From an uncultured Bacteroidales bacterium (GTDB taxonomy: Bacteria > Bacteroidota > Bacteroidia > Bacteroidales > UBA932), in NCBI GenBank assembly GCA_905236955.1, contig CAJOQW010000169.1, forward strand, positions 1-16,927: 16,927 nt of DNA. The letters are read 5' to 3'. Shown here piece after piece: positions 1-8,123 of this stretch. Below the pieces are notes generated by a model. That model was not told where the DNA came from, did not search any database, and was given only the letters and a program-made list of their open reading frames with translations. Position 1 is the first letter of the stretch. Each line of letters starts with the position of its first letter. The translations under genes and the position numbers were made by a program.

Positions 1-1496
1 CCAAGCTGGAGAAATACAATCCCAGCTCGCCGGACTACAGCGTGCAGTACAACTACCTGGAGTTCATGCTCGAGCTCCCCTGGGGCGAGATGAGCAAGGA
101 CAACCTCGACCTCAAGCACGCGCAGGACGTCCTGGACAAGGACCACTACGGGCTGGAGACCGTGAAGGACCGTATCATCGAGTACCTCTCCGTCCTCAAG
201 CTCAAGGGCAACATGAAGTCGCCCATCCTCTGCCTGTACGGGCCTCCGGGCGTAGGCAAGACCAGCCTCGGCAAGAGCATCGCGCGCGCCCTCGGGCGCA
301 AATATCAAAGGATATCGCTTGGCGGCCTGCACGACGAGGCCGAGATCCGCGGCCACCGCAAGACCTATGTGGGCGCCCTGCCCGGCCGTATCCTGAACGC
401 CATAGCCAAGGCCGGCACATCCAATCCCGTGATAGTGCTGGACGAGATCGACAAGGTCGGGGCCGACTACAAGGGCGACCCTTCGAGCGCCCTGCTCGAG
501 GCTCTCGACCCGGAGCAGAACTCCACCTTCCACGACAACTACCTCGACCAGGACTACGACCTGTCCAACGTGCTGTTCATCACCACCGCCAACGGCATCT
601 CCACCATCCAGCCCGCCCTGCAGGACAGGATGGAAATGATAAACGTAACCGGCTATCTCGCCGAGGAGAAGGCCGAGATCGCGAAGCACTTCCTCATGCC
701 CAAACAGCTGGAGGCGCACGGCCTCAAGCGGGGCGACCTCAAGATAGAGCCTTCGGCCCTGCGTGAGATAATAGACCAATATACCCACGAATCGGGAGTG
801 CGCGGCCTCGAGAAGCAGATAGCCAAGGTGGCCCGCGTCACCGCCAGGAAGATAGCCCTCGGCGAGGACTATCCCAAGGTCATAGGCAAGGAGCACCTCA
901 AGGAATATCTCGGGCTGCCCACTTCGTTCCACGACAAGCAGAGCGGGAACGAAGGTCCAGGAGTTGTCACAGGCCTGGCCTGGACCGAGCTTGGAGGGGA
1001 GATCCTCTTCATCGAAAGCAGCGTCAGTGACGGGAAGGGCAACCTCACCATGACCGGCAACCTGGGCAACGTCATGAAGGAGTCGGCCACGATAGCCTAC
1101 CAGTATATCAAGGCCCATCCCGACATGGCGAAACTCACTTCCGAGGAATTCGCGGGCAAGGACATCCACGTACACGTCCCCGAGGGTGCGGTCCCCAAGG
1201 ACGGTCCCTCCGCCGGCATCACCATGGTCTGTTCGATGGTGTCGGCCTTCCGGGGCGAAGCTCCCAGGAAGGGCGTCGCCATGACGGGCGAAATGACCCT
1301 CCGCGGCCGTGTCCTCCCCGTTGGAGGCCTGAAGGAGAAGGTGCTGGCGGCCAAGCGGGCCGGCGTGCATACGATACTCCTCAGCGAAGAGAACCGCAAG
1401 GACATCGAGGACATCAAGGAAATCTATGTCAAAGGTCTCGCCTTCGTATATGTCAAGACCATAAAGGAAGTGACAGACAATATCTTCGCGAAATGA
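1..1496 (+). CDS. lon: ATP-dependent protease Lon, 3' part (5' end outside window)
   Basis: Lon is a cytoplasmic AAA+ serine protease that unfolds and degrades misfolded and regulatory proteins. The reading frame is open from base 3, so the N-terminal substrate-binding domain lies upstream and 497 codons are visible. Numbering from the in-frame GTG at 42, which is not a real start, I see Walker A GPPGVGKT (67-74), Walker B VIVLDEID (130-137), a sensor-1-like FITTAN (179-184) and a sensor-2 arginine in SGVRGLEKQ (251-259). The C-terminal protease domain has the catalytic serine in KDGPSAG (Ser390, codon 1209-1211) and the catalytic lysine in GGLKEK (Lys433), 43 residues later as in E. coli Lon. 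All key residues are present, so the visible part looks functional. The TGA stop overlaps the ung ATG in the sequence ATGA, which suggests translational coupling. Its promoter is not in the window. Confidence 0.97.
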   Translation, partial: KLEKYNPSSPDYSVQYNYLEFMLELPWGEMSKDNLDLKHAQDVLDKDHYGLETVKDRIIEYLSVLKLKGNMKSPILCLYGPPGVGKTSLGKSIARALGRKYQRISLGGLHDEAEIRGHRKTYVGALPGRILNAIAKAGTSNPVIVLDEIDKVGADYKGDPSSALLEALDPEQNSTFHDNYLDQDYDLSNVLFITTANGISTIQPALQDRMEMINVTGYLAEEKAEIAKHFLMPKQLEAHGLKRGDLKIEPSALREIIDQYTHESGVRGLEKQIAKVARVTARKIALGEDYPKVIGKEHLKEYLGLPTSFHDKQSGNEGPGVVTGLAWTELGGEILFIESSVSDGKGNLTMTGNLGNVMKESATIAYQYIKAHPDMAKLTSEEFAGKDIHVHVPEGAVPKDGPSAGITMVCSMVSAFRGEAPRKGVAMTGEMTLRGRVLPVGGLKEKVLAAKRAGVHTILLSEENRKDIEDIKEIYVKGLAFVYVKTIKEVTDNIFAK

Positions 1497-2161
1497 ACGT
1501 CCGCATAGAAGAATCTTGGAAAAAAGCCCTGCAAAGTGAGTTCGACAAGCCTTACTTTGCAGGGCTCGCTTCGTACCTGCACGCCGAAAAGGACAAGGGG
1601 CGGACCATATATCCCCCCGGGAGCCAGATATTCCGCGCCTTCGAGCTCACTCCGGTGCAGGACGTGAAGGTCGTGATCCTGGGCCAGGACCCTTACCACA
1701 ATCCAGGGGAGGCCATGGGACTGAGTTTCTCGGTCCCGGACGGAGTCAAGACCCCTCCTTCCCTGCTCAACATCTTCAAGGAAATCCAGGACGACCTGGG
1801 AATCGAGATGAGCGGCAGTACCAATCTCGAGCCTTGGGCGAGGCAGGGCGTCCTTCTGCTGAATTCGATACTCACGGTACGCGCCGGGCAGGCCGCTTCG
1901 CATCAGAAAATCGGCTGGCAGGAGTTCACGGACGCCGTCATCAGATACATCTCCGACAACTGCGACGGAGTTGTCTTCATGTTGTGGGGGAACTTCGCCA
2001 GGAGCAAGGCGTCCCTCATCGACCACCGCAAGCACCTGGTCCTTGAAGCCGCGCATCCCTCCCCCCTCGCTCGTGGCGCGTTTTTTGGATGCCGACATTT
2101 CTCGAAAGCAAACGATTTCCTCCTTTTCAAAGGCAAAAAGGAGATAAATTGGCAATTGTAA
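1493..2161 (+). CDS. ung: Uracil-DNA glycosylase, family 1
   Basis: Ung removes uracil from DNA, from cytosine deamination or dUMP misincorporation, and so starts base excision repair. The 222-residue protein has the usual family-1 length. It carries the water-activating motif GQDPYH (65-70, Asp66 catalytic), LLLNSILTVR (121-130), the uracil-contacting segment VFMLWG (161-166) and the DNA-intercalation motif HPSPLA (188-193, His188). All active-site residues seen in family-1 enzymes are kept. The ATG overlaps the lon stop by four bases, and the next gene, coaD, begins two bases after the TAA. The gene is therefore very likely read from the lon transcript. The pairing with lon looks like operon packing rather than a shared pathway, which is my inference. 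No truncation or unusual codon use is visible. Confidence 0.97.
   Translation: MNVRIEESWKKALQSEFDKPYFAGLASYLHAEKDKGRTIYPPGSQIFRAFELTPVQDVKVVILGQDPYHNPGEAMGLSFSVPDGVKTPPSLLNIFKEIQDDLGIEMSGSTNLEPWARQGVLLLNSILTVRAGQAASHQKIGWQEFTDAVIRYISDNCDGVVFMLWGNFARSKASLIDHRKHLVLEAAHPSPLARGAFFGCRHFSKANDFLLFKGKKEINWQL
2138..2143 (+). promoter_or_regulatory. AAGGAG ribosome-binding-like site inside the ung 3' end
   Basis: AAGGAG matches the anti-Shine-Dalgarno sequence and lies in the last codons of ung. It is 20 bases from the coaD ATG at 2164, which is too far. It is only five bases from an in-frame TTG at 2149, which would add five residues to CoaD. Shine-Dalgarno sites are used little in Bacteroidota, so the match may be chance: the lysine codons of ung are purine-rich here. 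Confidence 0.3.
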
Positions 2162-2163
2162 CA

Positions 2164-2634
2164 ATGACGACAGCATTTTTCCCGGGGTCCTTCGACCCCT
2201 TCACAGCAGGTCACCTGAATATCCTGCAAAGGGCCCTGACCATGTTCGACAAGGTGGTCGTGGGCATAGGCATCAACCAGGACAAGACCGGCTTCTTCTC
2301 GACGGAAGAAAAGATGGACATCATACGCCAGGCCACCCAAGGACTGGAGGGAGTTAGTATCATACACTATGAAGGCCTTACGGTAGATGCCTGCAAGGAA
2401 TTGGGAATCAGACACATAGTCCGCGGGGTACGGAACTTCCTCGATTTCGAGCAGGAACAGAGCATAGCGGACGCCAACCGCCGTCTCTCCCCGGACATCG
2501 ACACCATCATCATCCCCACCGCCCAGGAGTTCTCACACATCTCCTCTTCGGCGGTAAGGGATATCATCCGCCACGGCGGGGACACGTCCACCTTCATGCC
2601 CGACGGCATCAAGCTGCCCTCGATAGATGCTTAA
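2164..2634 (+). CDS. coaD: Pantetheine-phosphate adenylyltransferase
   Basis: CoaD transfers AMP from ATP to 4'-phosphopantetheine to give dephospho-CoA, the penultimate step of coenzyme A synthesis, in the cytoplasm. From ATG 2164 the protein is 156 residues, normal for the family. It begins with the nucleotidyltransferase signature FFPGSFDPFTAGH (TxGH motif), followed by the pantetheine-site segment RGVRNFLDFEQE and the ISSSAVR motif, which corresponds to the family's ISST/S signature. I chose ATG 2164 because CoaD proteins usually start six to eight residues before PGSFDP. An in-frame ATG at 2089 would add 25 residues that merely re-read ung. A TTG at 2149 behind AAGGAG is a possible alternative. 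The 3' end overlaps the next gene by eight bases. Confidence 0.96.
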   Translation: MTTAFFPGSFDPFTAGHLNILQRALTMFDKVVVGIGINQDKTGFFSTEEKMDIIRQATQGLEGVSIIHYEGLTVDACKELGIRHIVRGVRNFLDFEQEQSIADANRRLSPDIDTIIIPTAQEFSHISSSAVRDIIRHGGDTSTFMPDGIKLPSIDA

Positions 2635-3448
2635 GAAAGTCCTCATCACCCTTTCGCTCCTGCTCCCAGGCGCGGCCATCCACGCCCAGGAGCAGTATGC
2701 TTCGCTCGACAGCCTCATGGACGTATATGTCATGGCCATACGGCGCGAAGCTCCCGAGGCGAAGGAAGCCGAGGTGGACTACATGATAGGCGCGGCGTCC
2801 GATTCGGCGGCACGCCGCCACATAGCCCTTCACCTTTTCGATTATTACAAAGAGTCCCGGCTCATGGGCGAGGAAGCTGTCGCGATACATATTTACGACC
2901 GCTGGTTCAAGGACGGCACCATCCCCATGAGGAGCGAGTTCGACGAGATGGACGCAAAACTTTTCGTCGACTTCAACCGCAGTTCCCTGCTCGGGATGGA
3001 AGCCCCTCAGGTAACACTCAAGAAACCCTGCGGGGGCAGGATGACGGTACCGGTCAAAGGCCGGACAGCCATCCTATGGTTCTTCGACACAGGCTGCGGC
3101 AAATGCCGCCTGGAAGCCCAGGTGCTCCCGACCGTGCTCGCCCGTGAAGCCACCCTGCCGGTATATTTCTATGCAGTCTATGCAGGGCAGAGCAAGAAGG
3201 AATGGAGGGCTTTCAGGCGTTCGTTCAAAGTGCCCGGCCGCAACGTGAAGGTAATCCACCTGTGGGATCCCGAGATAGACAGCGATTACCTCAGGCTTTA
3301 CGGGGTGATCTCCACTCCACGCCTGTTCATGGTCAATTCGCAGGGGGTCATCATGGGGCGCCGCCTCGAGGTGGAGAACCTCGGGGAGATGTTCCGCCTG
3401 GCATCCGATTTTGAAGATTATTTATCCCAACAACAAACACAGCAATGA
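2627..3448 (+). CDS. Secreted thioredoxin-fold protein (TlpA/DUF5106-like)
   Basis: This 273-residue protein begins with a signal peptide: Lys-Lys, a hydrophobic run, and a likely cut after IHA at about residue 20. It should act in the periplasm or at the cell surface. Residues 22-125 are charged and probably helical. Residues 126-270 look like a thioredoxin fold: a beta strand ILWFFDT, the redox motif CGKC (Cys157, Cys160), and a cis-proline in STPRLF (Pro231). This layout resembles Bacteroidales thioredoxin-like proteins with an N-terminal DUF5106-type helical region, but I judge that by pattern and not by alignment. It could be a disulfide reductase or a thiol oxidoreductase; the substrate is unknown. 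It overlaps coaD by eight bases and the following M16 protease gene by four (ATGA), so the two exported proteins are probably translated together. The start is fixed by the signal peptide. Confidence 0.85.
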   Translation: MLKKVLITLSLLLPGAAIHAQEQYASLDSLMDVYVMAIRREAPEAKEAEVDYMIGAASDSAARRHIALHLFDYYKESRLMGEEAVAIHIYDRWFKDGTIPMRSEFDEMDAKLFVDFNRSSLLGMEAPQVTLKKPCGGRMTVPVKGRTAILWFFDTGCGKCRLEAQVLPTVLAREATLPVYFYAVYAGQSKKEWRAFRRSFKVPGRNVKVIHLWDPEIDSDYLRLYGVISTPRLFMVNSQGVIMGRRLEVENLGEMFRLASDFEDYLSQQQTQQ

Positions 3449-6255
3449 AGAAAATCTTAGTTCTCATCGCCGCCGCATTTGCGGCTCTGAGCCTTTCAGC
3501 GCAGCAGAATGCAATGATGCAGCCGCTCCCGAACGACCCCGCGGTACGCGTAGGCAAACTGGACAACGGCCTCACTTATTACATCCGTCACAACGCCCTT
3601 CCCGAGAAACGTGCGGAATTCTACCTGGCCACCAAGGCCGGCGGCATCTTCGAGACCCCCGACCAGGACGGTCTGGCCCACTTCCTCGAGCACATGTGCT
3701 TCAACGGCACCGAGCGTTTCCCCGGAAAGGGCATACTCAACTACCTGCAGGGCATCGGAGCCGAATTCGGCCGTAACATCAACGCCTCCACCGGCTTCGA
3801 AGAAACCCAGTACATGCTTAACAACATGCCGGTCGAGCGTCCTTCGGTCGCAGACTCCTGCCTGCTGATCCTCAGCGAATACGCCCACTACGTCATCAAC
3901 TCAGCCGAGGAGATCGACCTGGAGCGCCCGGTCATCATCGAGGAACGCCGCAGCCGCCGCAACGCGCAGTGGCGTACGATGGAGGCCTGCCTCCCGTACT
4001 GGTTCGGCGACACCAAGTACTCCACCTGTACCCTCATCGGCCTCGAAGAAAGCCTCAAGACATTCCAGAAATCCAGCCTTGATAATTTCTACGCCACCTG
4101 GTACCATCCGGACAGGCAGGCGGTAGTGGTCGTAGGAGACGTGGATGTCGACCGCATCGAAGCCAAGATCAAGGAATACTTCGGACGCATCCCCAAATGT
4201 GACAATCCTCCCGCAGATCCCGAAATCCCCTTCCCGGCCAATGAAAAACCGGTCGTGGGCATCGTGACGGATCCCGAGACCACAGCGCCCTCCATCGACG
4301 TAATATGGAAGAGCGAGGCCCAGCCCGAAGAACTCAACGCCACCGTCATCGGCGAGATGACCCAGCTTATCAAGGTCATCATCGGCCATGCTATGGACGA
4401 GCGTTTCACCGACATCACTTCCAAGCCCGGTGCGGCTTACATCGGAGGCAGTTTCGATGTGTCCAGCCTCATCTATGACAGGATCGATGCCGCCATGGGC
4501 AGCGTAACCCTCAGGGAAGACAACATCTCCGAAGGATTCCGCGCCTTCTTCACCGAGCTCGAGCGCCTGCACCGCTACGGTATCACCGACGCCGAATTCG
4601 ACCGCGCCAAAGCCGACATCCTCGCCATGGAGGAAGCCGCCGAAAAGAGGGCTTCCACCCGCCAGAATCCCGAATTCATCCGTCCTATCCTGAACAACTT
4701 CTTCGACAACACCACCTTCATGGACCCCTCCATGGAGAAGCAATTGATAGAGATGCTGCTCGGCCAGATGAACGCCGGCATCATAAACCAGGTGGTGCCG
4801 CAGCTCATGACCGACGAGAACCAGGTGATCATCTACAGCGGTCCCAGGAAGGAAGGCATCGCCACCCCGACCGGGCAGCAGCTCCTCGACATCATGGCCG
4901 AGGTCAAGGCGGCCGACATCCAGCCCCTGGAAGGCGAAGAGATAGCTTCTGAATTCCTCGATCCCTCCAAACTCAAGGGCAGCAAGGTGAAGAAGTCGGC
5001 TCCCGCTATGTATGGTTCCACCAAATGGACCCTCGGCAACGGGGTGGAAGTTTACCTCCTTCCCACCGACTACCGCAAGGACCAGGTCGTGTTCAATCTC
5101 TGGCGCGACGGCGGAAAGAGCCGCATAGCCGATGCCGACCTGCCTTCTTTCGACGACAACATCATAGGCCTTTTCCAGCAGAACTGCGGCGTAGCCGGAT
5201 TCTCCGGCACACAGGTCAAGAAGATGCTCACCGGCAAGAACCTTTCCGTCAATCCCGTCATAGGCAAGCTCACCAACGGCATCCAGGGCAATTCCAGCAA
5301 GAAAGACCTTGAGACCGCGCTCCAGCTCGTGTACCTGCTTTACACGCAGCCCCGTTTCGATTCCGAAGAATACCAGGTCGGCCTGGACCAGCTCAAGGCC
5401 ATGCTTCCAGGTATGATGGAAAATCCCCAGTACAAGCTCCAGAAAGACCTGTACCAGACCCTTTACGGAGGCAACCCCCGTCTTGAAATCATTTCGCCGG
5501 AAAAGGTCGACAAAGCCGACATCTCCACGGTGGAAAGGGTTTATAAGCAGCTCTTCGACAATGCCGGGGGCCTCAAGCTCACCCTTGTCGGAGATTTCGA
5601 CCCCGATGAGGTCAAGCCTTTGATAGAGAAGTATATAGGTTCCATCAAGAAGGGAAAGAAAGCTCCGAAATGGACCGATCCCAAAGAGGACTTCGTAAAA
5701 GGCGTGGTAGAAGTCACGAAGCCCACGAAGATGGAGACCCCGATGAGCACCGCAGCCATCATCTACCATGCTCCGATGGCCTATGCCGCGGCCAACCAAG
5801 CCGCCCTCGACGCCCTGAGCTACATCATGGACATGCGCTACACGACCAGCCTCCGCGAGGAGATAGGCGGCACCTACGGTGCCAGCGCCCCTACCGCTCT
5901 CAACGATCTCCCCAAGGAACAGGGCATGATCCAGATTGTGTTCCAGTGCAAGCCTGAACTCTGCGACACCCTCGTCTATACCGCCAAGAAGCAATTCGAG
6001 GAGTTCGCCGCCGAAGGTCCCACCACCGAAGAATTCAACATGACCAAGCTGAATCTCCAGAAGAACGTGCCCGAGAGCAGGCTCAGCAACGGCTACTGGC
6101 AGAACCTCATAAAGTCCTATGTCATGGATCCGGTAGAATTCGACAAGGCATATGAAGATGCTGTGAACAACATCACTCCCGCCCAGATCCAGGCTGCGGC
6201 CAAGGCCCTGGTCGCAGGAGGGAACAAGGTCGAATTCATACAGATTCCTGAATAA
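3445..6255 (+). CDS. Secreted M16-family zinc protease (PqqL/insulinase type)
   Basis: This 936-residue M16 (pitrilysin/insulinase superfamily) metalloprotease has a clear signal peptide (cut near SLSAQQ, about residue 19) and should be periplasmic or envelope-bound. The inverted zinc motif HFLEH lies at 79-83 (His79 and His83 ligands, Glu82 catalytic). The third ligand probably lies in the ERPVIIEER segment (160-168, most likely Glu167). The length fits a single chain with two M16 halves, an active N-terminal half and an inactive C-terminal half. The C-terminal half keeps the substrate-binding pair in LREEIGGTYG (Arg804, Tyr811). Members degrade peptides or small unfolded proteins inside a closed chamber; the substrate here is unknown. 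The gene follows the thioredoxin-like gene by a four-base overlap and is the last of its series, with a strong terminator 17 bases after its stop. Confidence 0.95.
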   Translation: MKKILVLIAAAFAALSLSAQQNAMMQPLPNDPAVRVGKLDNGLTYYIRHNALPEKRAEFYLATKAGGIFETPDQDGLAHFLEHMCFNGTERFPGKGILNYLQGIGAEFGRNINASTGFEETQYMLNNMPVERPSVADSCLLILSEYAHYVINSAEEIDLERPVIIEERRSRRNAQWRTMEACLPYWFGDTKYSTCTLIGLEESLKTFQKSSLDNFYATWYHPDRQAVVVVGDVDVDRIEAKIKEYFGRIPKCDNPPADPEIPFPANEKPVVGIVTDPETTAPSIDVIWKSEAQPEELNATVIGEMTQLIKVIIGHAMDERFTDITSKPGAAYIGGSFDVSSLIYDRIDAAMGSVTLREDNISEGFRAFFTELERLHRYGITDAEFDRAKADILAMEEAAEKRASTRQNPEFIRPILNNFFDNTTFMDPSMEKQLIEMLLGQMNAGIINQVVPQLMTDENQVIIYSGPRKEGIATPTGQQLLDIMAEVKAADIQPLEGEEIASEFLDPSKLKGSKVKKSAPAMYGSTKWTLGNGVEVYLLPTDYRKDQVVFNLWRDGGKSRIADADLPSFDDNIIGLFQQNCGVAGFSGTQVKKMLTGKNLSVNPVIGKLTNGIQGNSSKKDLETALQLVYLLYTQPRFDSEEYQVGLDQLKAMLPGMMENPQYKLQKDLYQTLYGGNPRLEIISPEKVDKADISTVERVYKQLFDNAGGLKLTLVGDFDPDEVKPLIEKYIGSIKKGKKAPKWTDPKEDFVKGVVEVTKPTKMETPMSTAAIIYHAPMAYAAANQAALDALSYIMDMRYTTSLREEIGGTYGASAPTALNDLPKEQGMIQIVFQCKPELCDTLVYTAKKQFEEFAAEGPTTEEFNMTKLNLQKNVPESRLSNGYWQNLIKSYVMDPVEFDKAYEDAVNNITPAQIQAAAKALVAGGNKVEFIQIPE

Positions 6256-6271
6256 CATGTTTGCAGTTTTT

Positions 6272-6302
6272 AAAGAACCGCCTTTCGGGGCGGTTCTTTT
6301 TT
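6272..6302 (+). terminator. Intrinsic terminator after the M16 protease gene
   Basis: The arms AAAGAACCGCC (6272-6282) and GGCGGTTCTTT (6289-6299) are perfect 11-base complements with a six-base loop, and the run of T continues to 6302. It ends the lon-ung-coaD-Trx-M16 series. On the minus strand the hairpin is followed only by TTTAAAAA, so it should work mainly on plus-strand transcripts. Confidence 0.93.
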
Positions 6303-6313
6303 GTAATATTTTG

Positions 6314-6321
6314 TATATTTG
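6314..6321 (+). promoter_or_regulatory. TATATTTG, -7 element of a Bacteroidales-type promoter
   Basis: TATATTTG matches the Bacteroides -7 consensus TAnnTTTG exactly and lies in an AT-rich gap just after a terminator, 22 bases before the small gene's ATG at 6344. No good TTTG -33 element sits 19-21 bases upstream, where the terminator hairpin lies; the TTTG at 6300-6303 is too close. It would give a leader of roughly 15 bases for the small gene and glnA. Confidence 0.5.
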
Positions 6322-6343
6322 TGAAACTGTAGTTCAGGAACTT

Positions 6344-6571
6344 ATGGCAAAGAAGAAAAAATCCGGAGTAGATATCCGCTATCAGGAAAAAGAGAAGGCC
6401 GCCTTGAGGCGCAACGTCCGCAAGACCGTATTCTTCAACAAGCGTGAGCTTGCAGCCATAGCGGAATACCGCAAGAAGATAGGCATAAGGTCCCTGAGCG
6501 GCCTCATCCGGCAGGCGACCATGGAGCATGTGCTCAAGGAGTTGGACGAAAACCACCCGACACTGTTCTGA
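6344..6571 (+). CDS. Small basic protein, ribbon-helix-helix-like, unknown function
   Basis: I do not recognise this 75-residue protein as a named family. It starts with a lysine-rich stretch (MAKKKK) and is strongly basic over its first 50 residues. The core KTVFFNKRELAAIAEYRKK, followed by the IGIRSLSGLIRQA region, has the spacing of ribbon-helix-helix (MetJ/Arc or MobC-like) proteins: a short beta strand, a helix, a turn with glycine, then a second helix. That suggests DNA binding as a dimer, but it is inference from pattern. I start at ATG 6344 because the longer frame from ATG 6257 would read through the terminator and promoter region and give an unlikely N-terminus. It is probably co-transcribed with glnA, which starts 35 bases later with no promoter visible between them. 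It could be a local regulator of glnA or simply a small nucleoid or plasmid-like protein. Confidence 0.7.
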   Translation: MAKKKKSGVDIRYQEKEKAALRRNVRKTVFFNKRELAAIAEYRKKIGIRSLSGLIRQATMEHVLKELDENHPTLF

Positions 6572-6606
6572 ACGATAACCCATACCAACCTACACTTAAA
6601 ACGATC

Positions 6607-8118
6607 ATGACCAATCCCGAAGTTGTTGTTCCCCTGAACGCCAACAAAGTAATCGCGTTCCTGGGCAAATCCCCGGACGGATTCACCAAAGCCGACATAA
6701 TCCGTTTCATAAAGGAAAATGGCATACAGATGGTGGATTTCATGTACCCCGCAGGGGACGGACGCATCAAGACCCTCAATTTTGTAATAAACGACGAGCG
6801 ATATCTCGACACCATCCTCACCTACGGCGAAAGGGTGGACGGTTCGAGCCTTTTCCCGTTCATAGAAGCCGGACGCAGCGACCTCTACGTGATTCCCCGT
6901 TTCCGCACCGCCTTCGTGGACCCTTTCGCCGAGATCCCGACCCTCACCATGCTCTGCGCATATTTCGACAGCGAAGGCAACAGGCTTGAATCCTCGCCGG
7001 ATTTCACCCTCCACAAAGCCTGCAAGGCCCTGCACGACGAGTTCGGTATAGACTTCCAGGCAATGGGCGAACTCGAGTACTATGTGATATCCGATGAGGA
7101 TCCCGCCTTCCCTGCCGAGAACCAGCACGGATACCATGAATCCGACCCCTTCGCGAAATTCAACACCTTCCGCACGGAATGCATGCATCTGATCGCACAG
7201 GCGGGAGGACGCATCAAATACGGCCACAGTGAAGTGGGCAATTTCACCCTCGACGGCAGGAATTTCGAACAGAATGAGATAGAGTTCCTTCCGGTACCCG
7301 CCGAGGACGCAGCCGACCAGATAACCCTCGCCAAATGGATAATACGCACACTTGCCTGGAAGAAGGGGCTGGACGTCACTTTCGCACCTAAGATCACCGT
7401 CGGCAAGGCCGGATCCGGAATGCACATACACATGCGGCTCATGAAAGACGGAAAGAGCGTCACCGTAAAGGACGGAAAGCTTTCGGAAACCGCCCAGAGG
7501 GCGATCGCCGGCCTTATGCTCATCGCTCCTTCGATCACCGCATTCGGCAACACCGCTCCCGTTTCTTATTTCCGGCTTGTCCCGCATCAGGAGGCTCCTA
7601 CGAACATCTGCTGGGGATACAGCAACCGAAGCGCCCTCGTGCGCGTGCCGCTTGGCTGGACAAGCAAGAGCGACATGTGCGCCAAGGCCAATCCGCAGGA
7701 AGATGAGAAGGCCGCCGACGGTTCCTTCAAGCAGACTTTCGAGATGCGTTCGCCCGACGGCAGCGCGAATGCTTACCTGCTGATAGCCGCACTCTGCACG
7801 GGCATCAGGCTGGGACTCGAGATGGAAGACGGACTCGCAGAAGCCGCGAAGACCTTCGTGGACGTGGACATCCACAAACCCGAAAATGCCGCTCGCCTCG
7901 CACAGCTCCAGACGCTTCCGGACAGCTGCGCAGCATCGGCGGACTGCCTGGAAAGGCAACGCTCATATTACGAAGCCATGGGTGTCTTCGACAAGGCTGC
8001 CATCGACGGAACGCTGGCAAGGCTGCGCTCGTACCGCGACAAGACCCTGCGCAAGGACATAGAAGGCGACCCGCGCAAGGTCGCCGACATGGTTGAGACT
8101 TATTTCCACTGCGGATAG
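6607..8118 (+). CDS. glnA: Glutamine synthetase, class I-like
   Basis: Glutamine synthetase joins ammonia to glutamate using ATP, the main cytoplasmic route of ammonia assimilation. The 503-residue protein has an N-terminal beta-grasp part with DGSS (Asp78, matching E. coli Asp50), metal-binding glutamates in GELEYYV (154-160) and in the segment 209-226, GSGMHIHM (269-276, His273), the flap glutamate in RLVPHQEAP (Glu329), phosphate-binding arginines in NRSALVRVP (340-348) and EMRSPDGSAN (379-388, Glu379). All catalytic positions I can match to E. coli GlnA are kept. I see no NLYDLP segment, so the tyrosine adenylylation used in enterobacteria appears absent; that is inferred from absence. 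The 35-base gap to the preceding small gene shows no TAnnTTTG element, so glnA probably shares its promoter. Its stop lies five bases from the stop of convergent lnt. Confidence 0.94.
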   Translation: MTNPEVVVPLNANKVIAFLGKSPDGFTKADIIRFIKENGIQMVDFMYPAGDGRIKTLNFVINDERYLDTILTYGERVDGSSLFPFIEAGRSDLYVIPRFRTAFVDPFAEIPTLTMLCAYFDSEGNRLESSPDFTLHKACKALHDEFGIDFQAMGELEYYVISDEDPAFPAENQHGYHESDPFAKFNTFRTECMHLIAQAGGRIKYGHSEVGNFTLDGRNFEQNEIEFLPVPAEDAADQITLAKWIIRTLAWKKGLDVTFAPKITVGKAGSGMHIHMRLMKDGKSVTVKDGKLSETAQRAIAGLMLIAPSITAFGNTAPVSYFRLVPHQEAPTNICWGYSNRSALVRVPLGWTSKSDMCAKANPQEDEKAADGSFKQTFEMRSPDGSANAYLLIAALCTGIRLGLEMEDGLAEAAKTFVDVDIHKPENAARLAQLQTLPDSCAASADCLERQRSYYEAMGVFDKAAIDGTLARLRSYRDKTLRKDIEGDPRKVADMVETYFHCG

Positions 8119-8123
8119 CTTCC

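Noticed and set aside
3901..6258. 785-codon open frame on the minus strand, opposite the M16 protease gene
   Set aside because: The plus-strand gene has all M16 motifs and a signal peptide. The antisense frame is open because GC-rich codon use avoids TTA, CTA and TCA on the sense strand. Its translation is rich in Gly, Val, Glu and Asp and shows no recognisable domain.
6257..6343. Upstream extension of the small gene from ATG 6257
   Set aside because: It would read through the terminator hairpin and the -7-like element; the lysine-rich start at 6344 is more plausible.
6382..7959. 525-codon open frame on the minus strand, opposite the small gene and glnA
   Set aside because: It is a shadow of glnA, which has complete catalytic motifs. 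Nothing in the antisense translation resembles a protein family.
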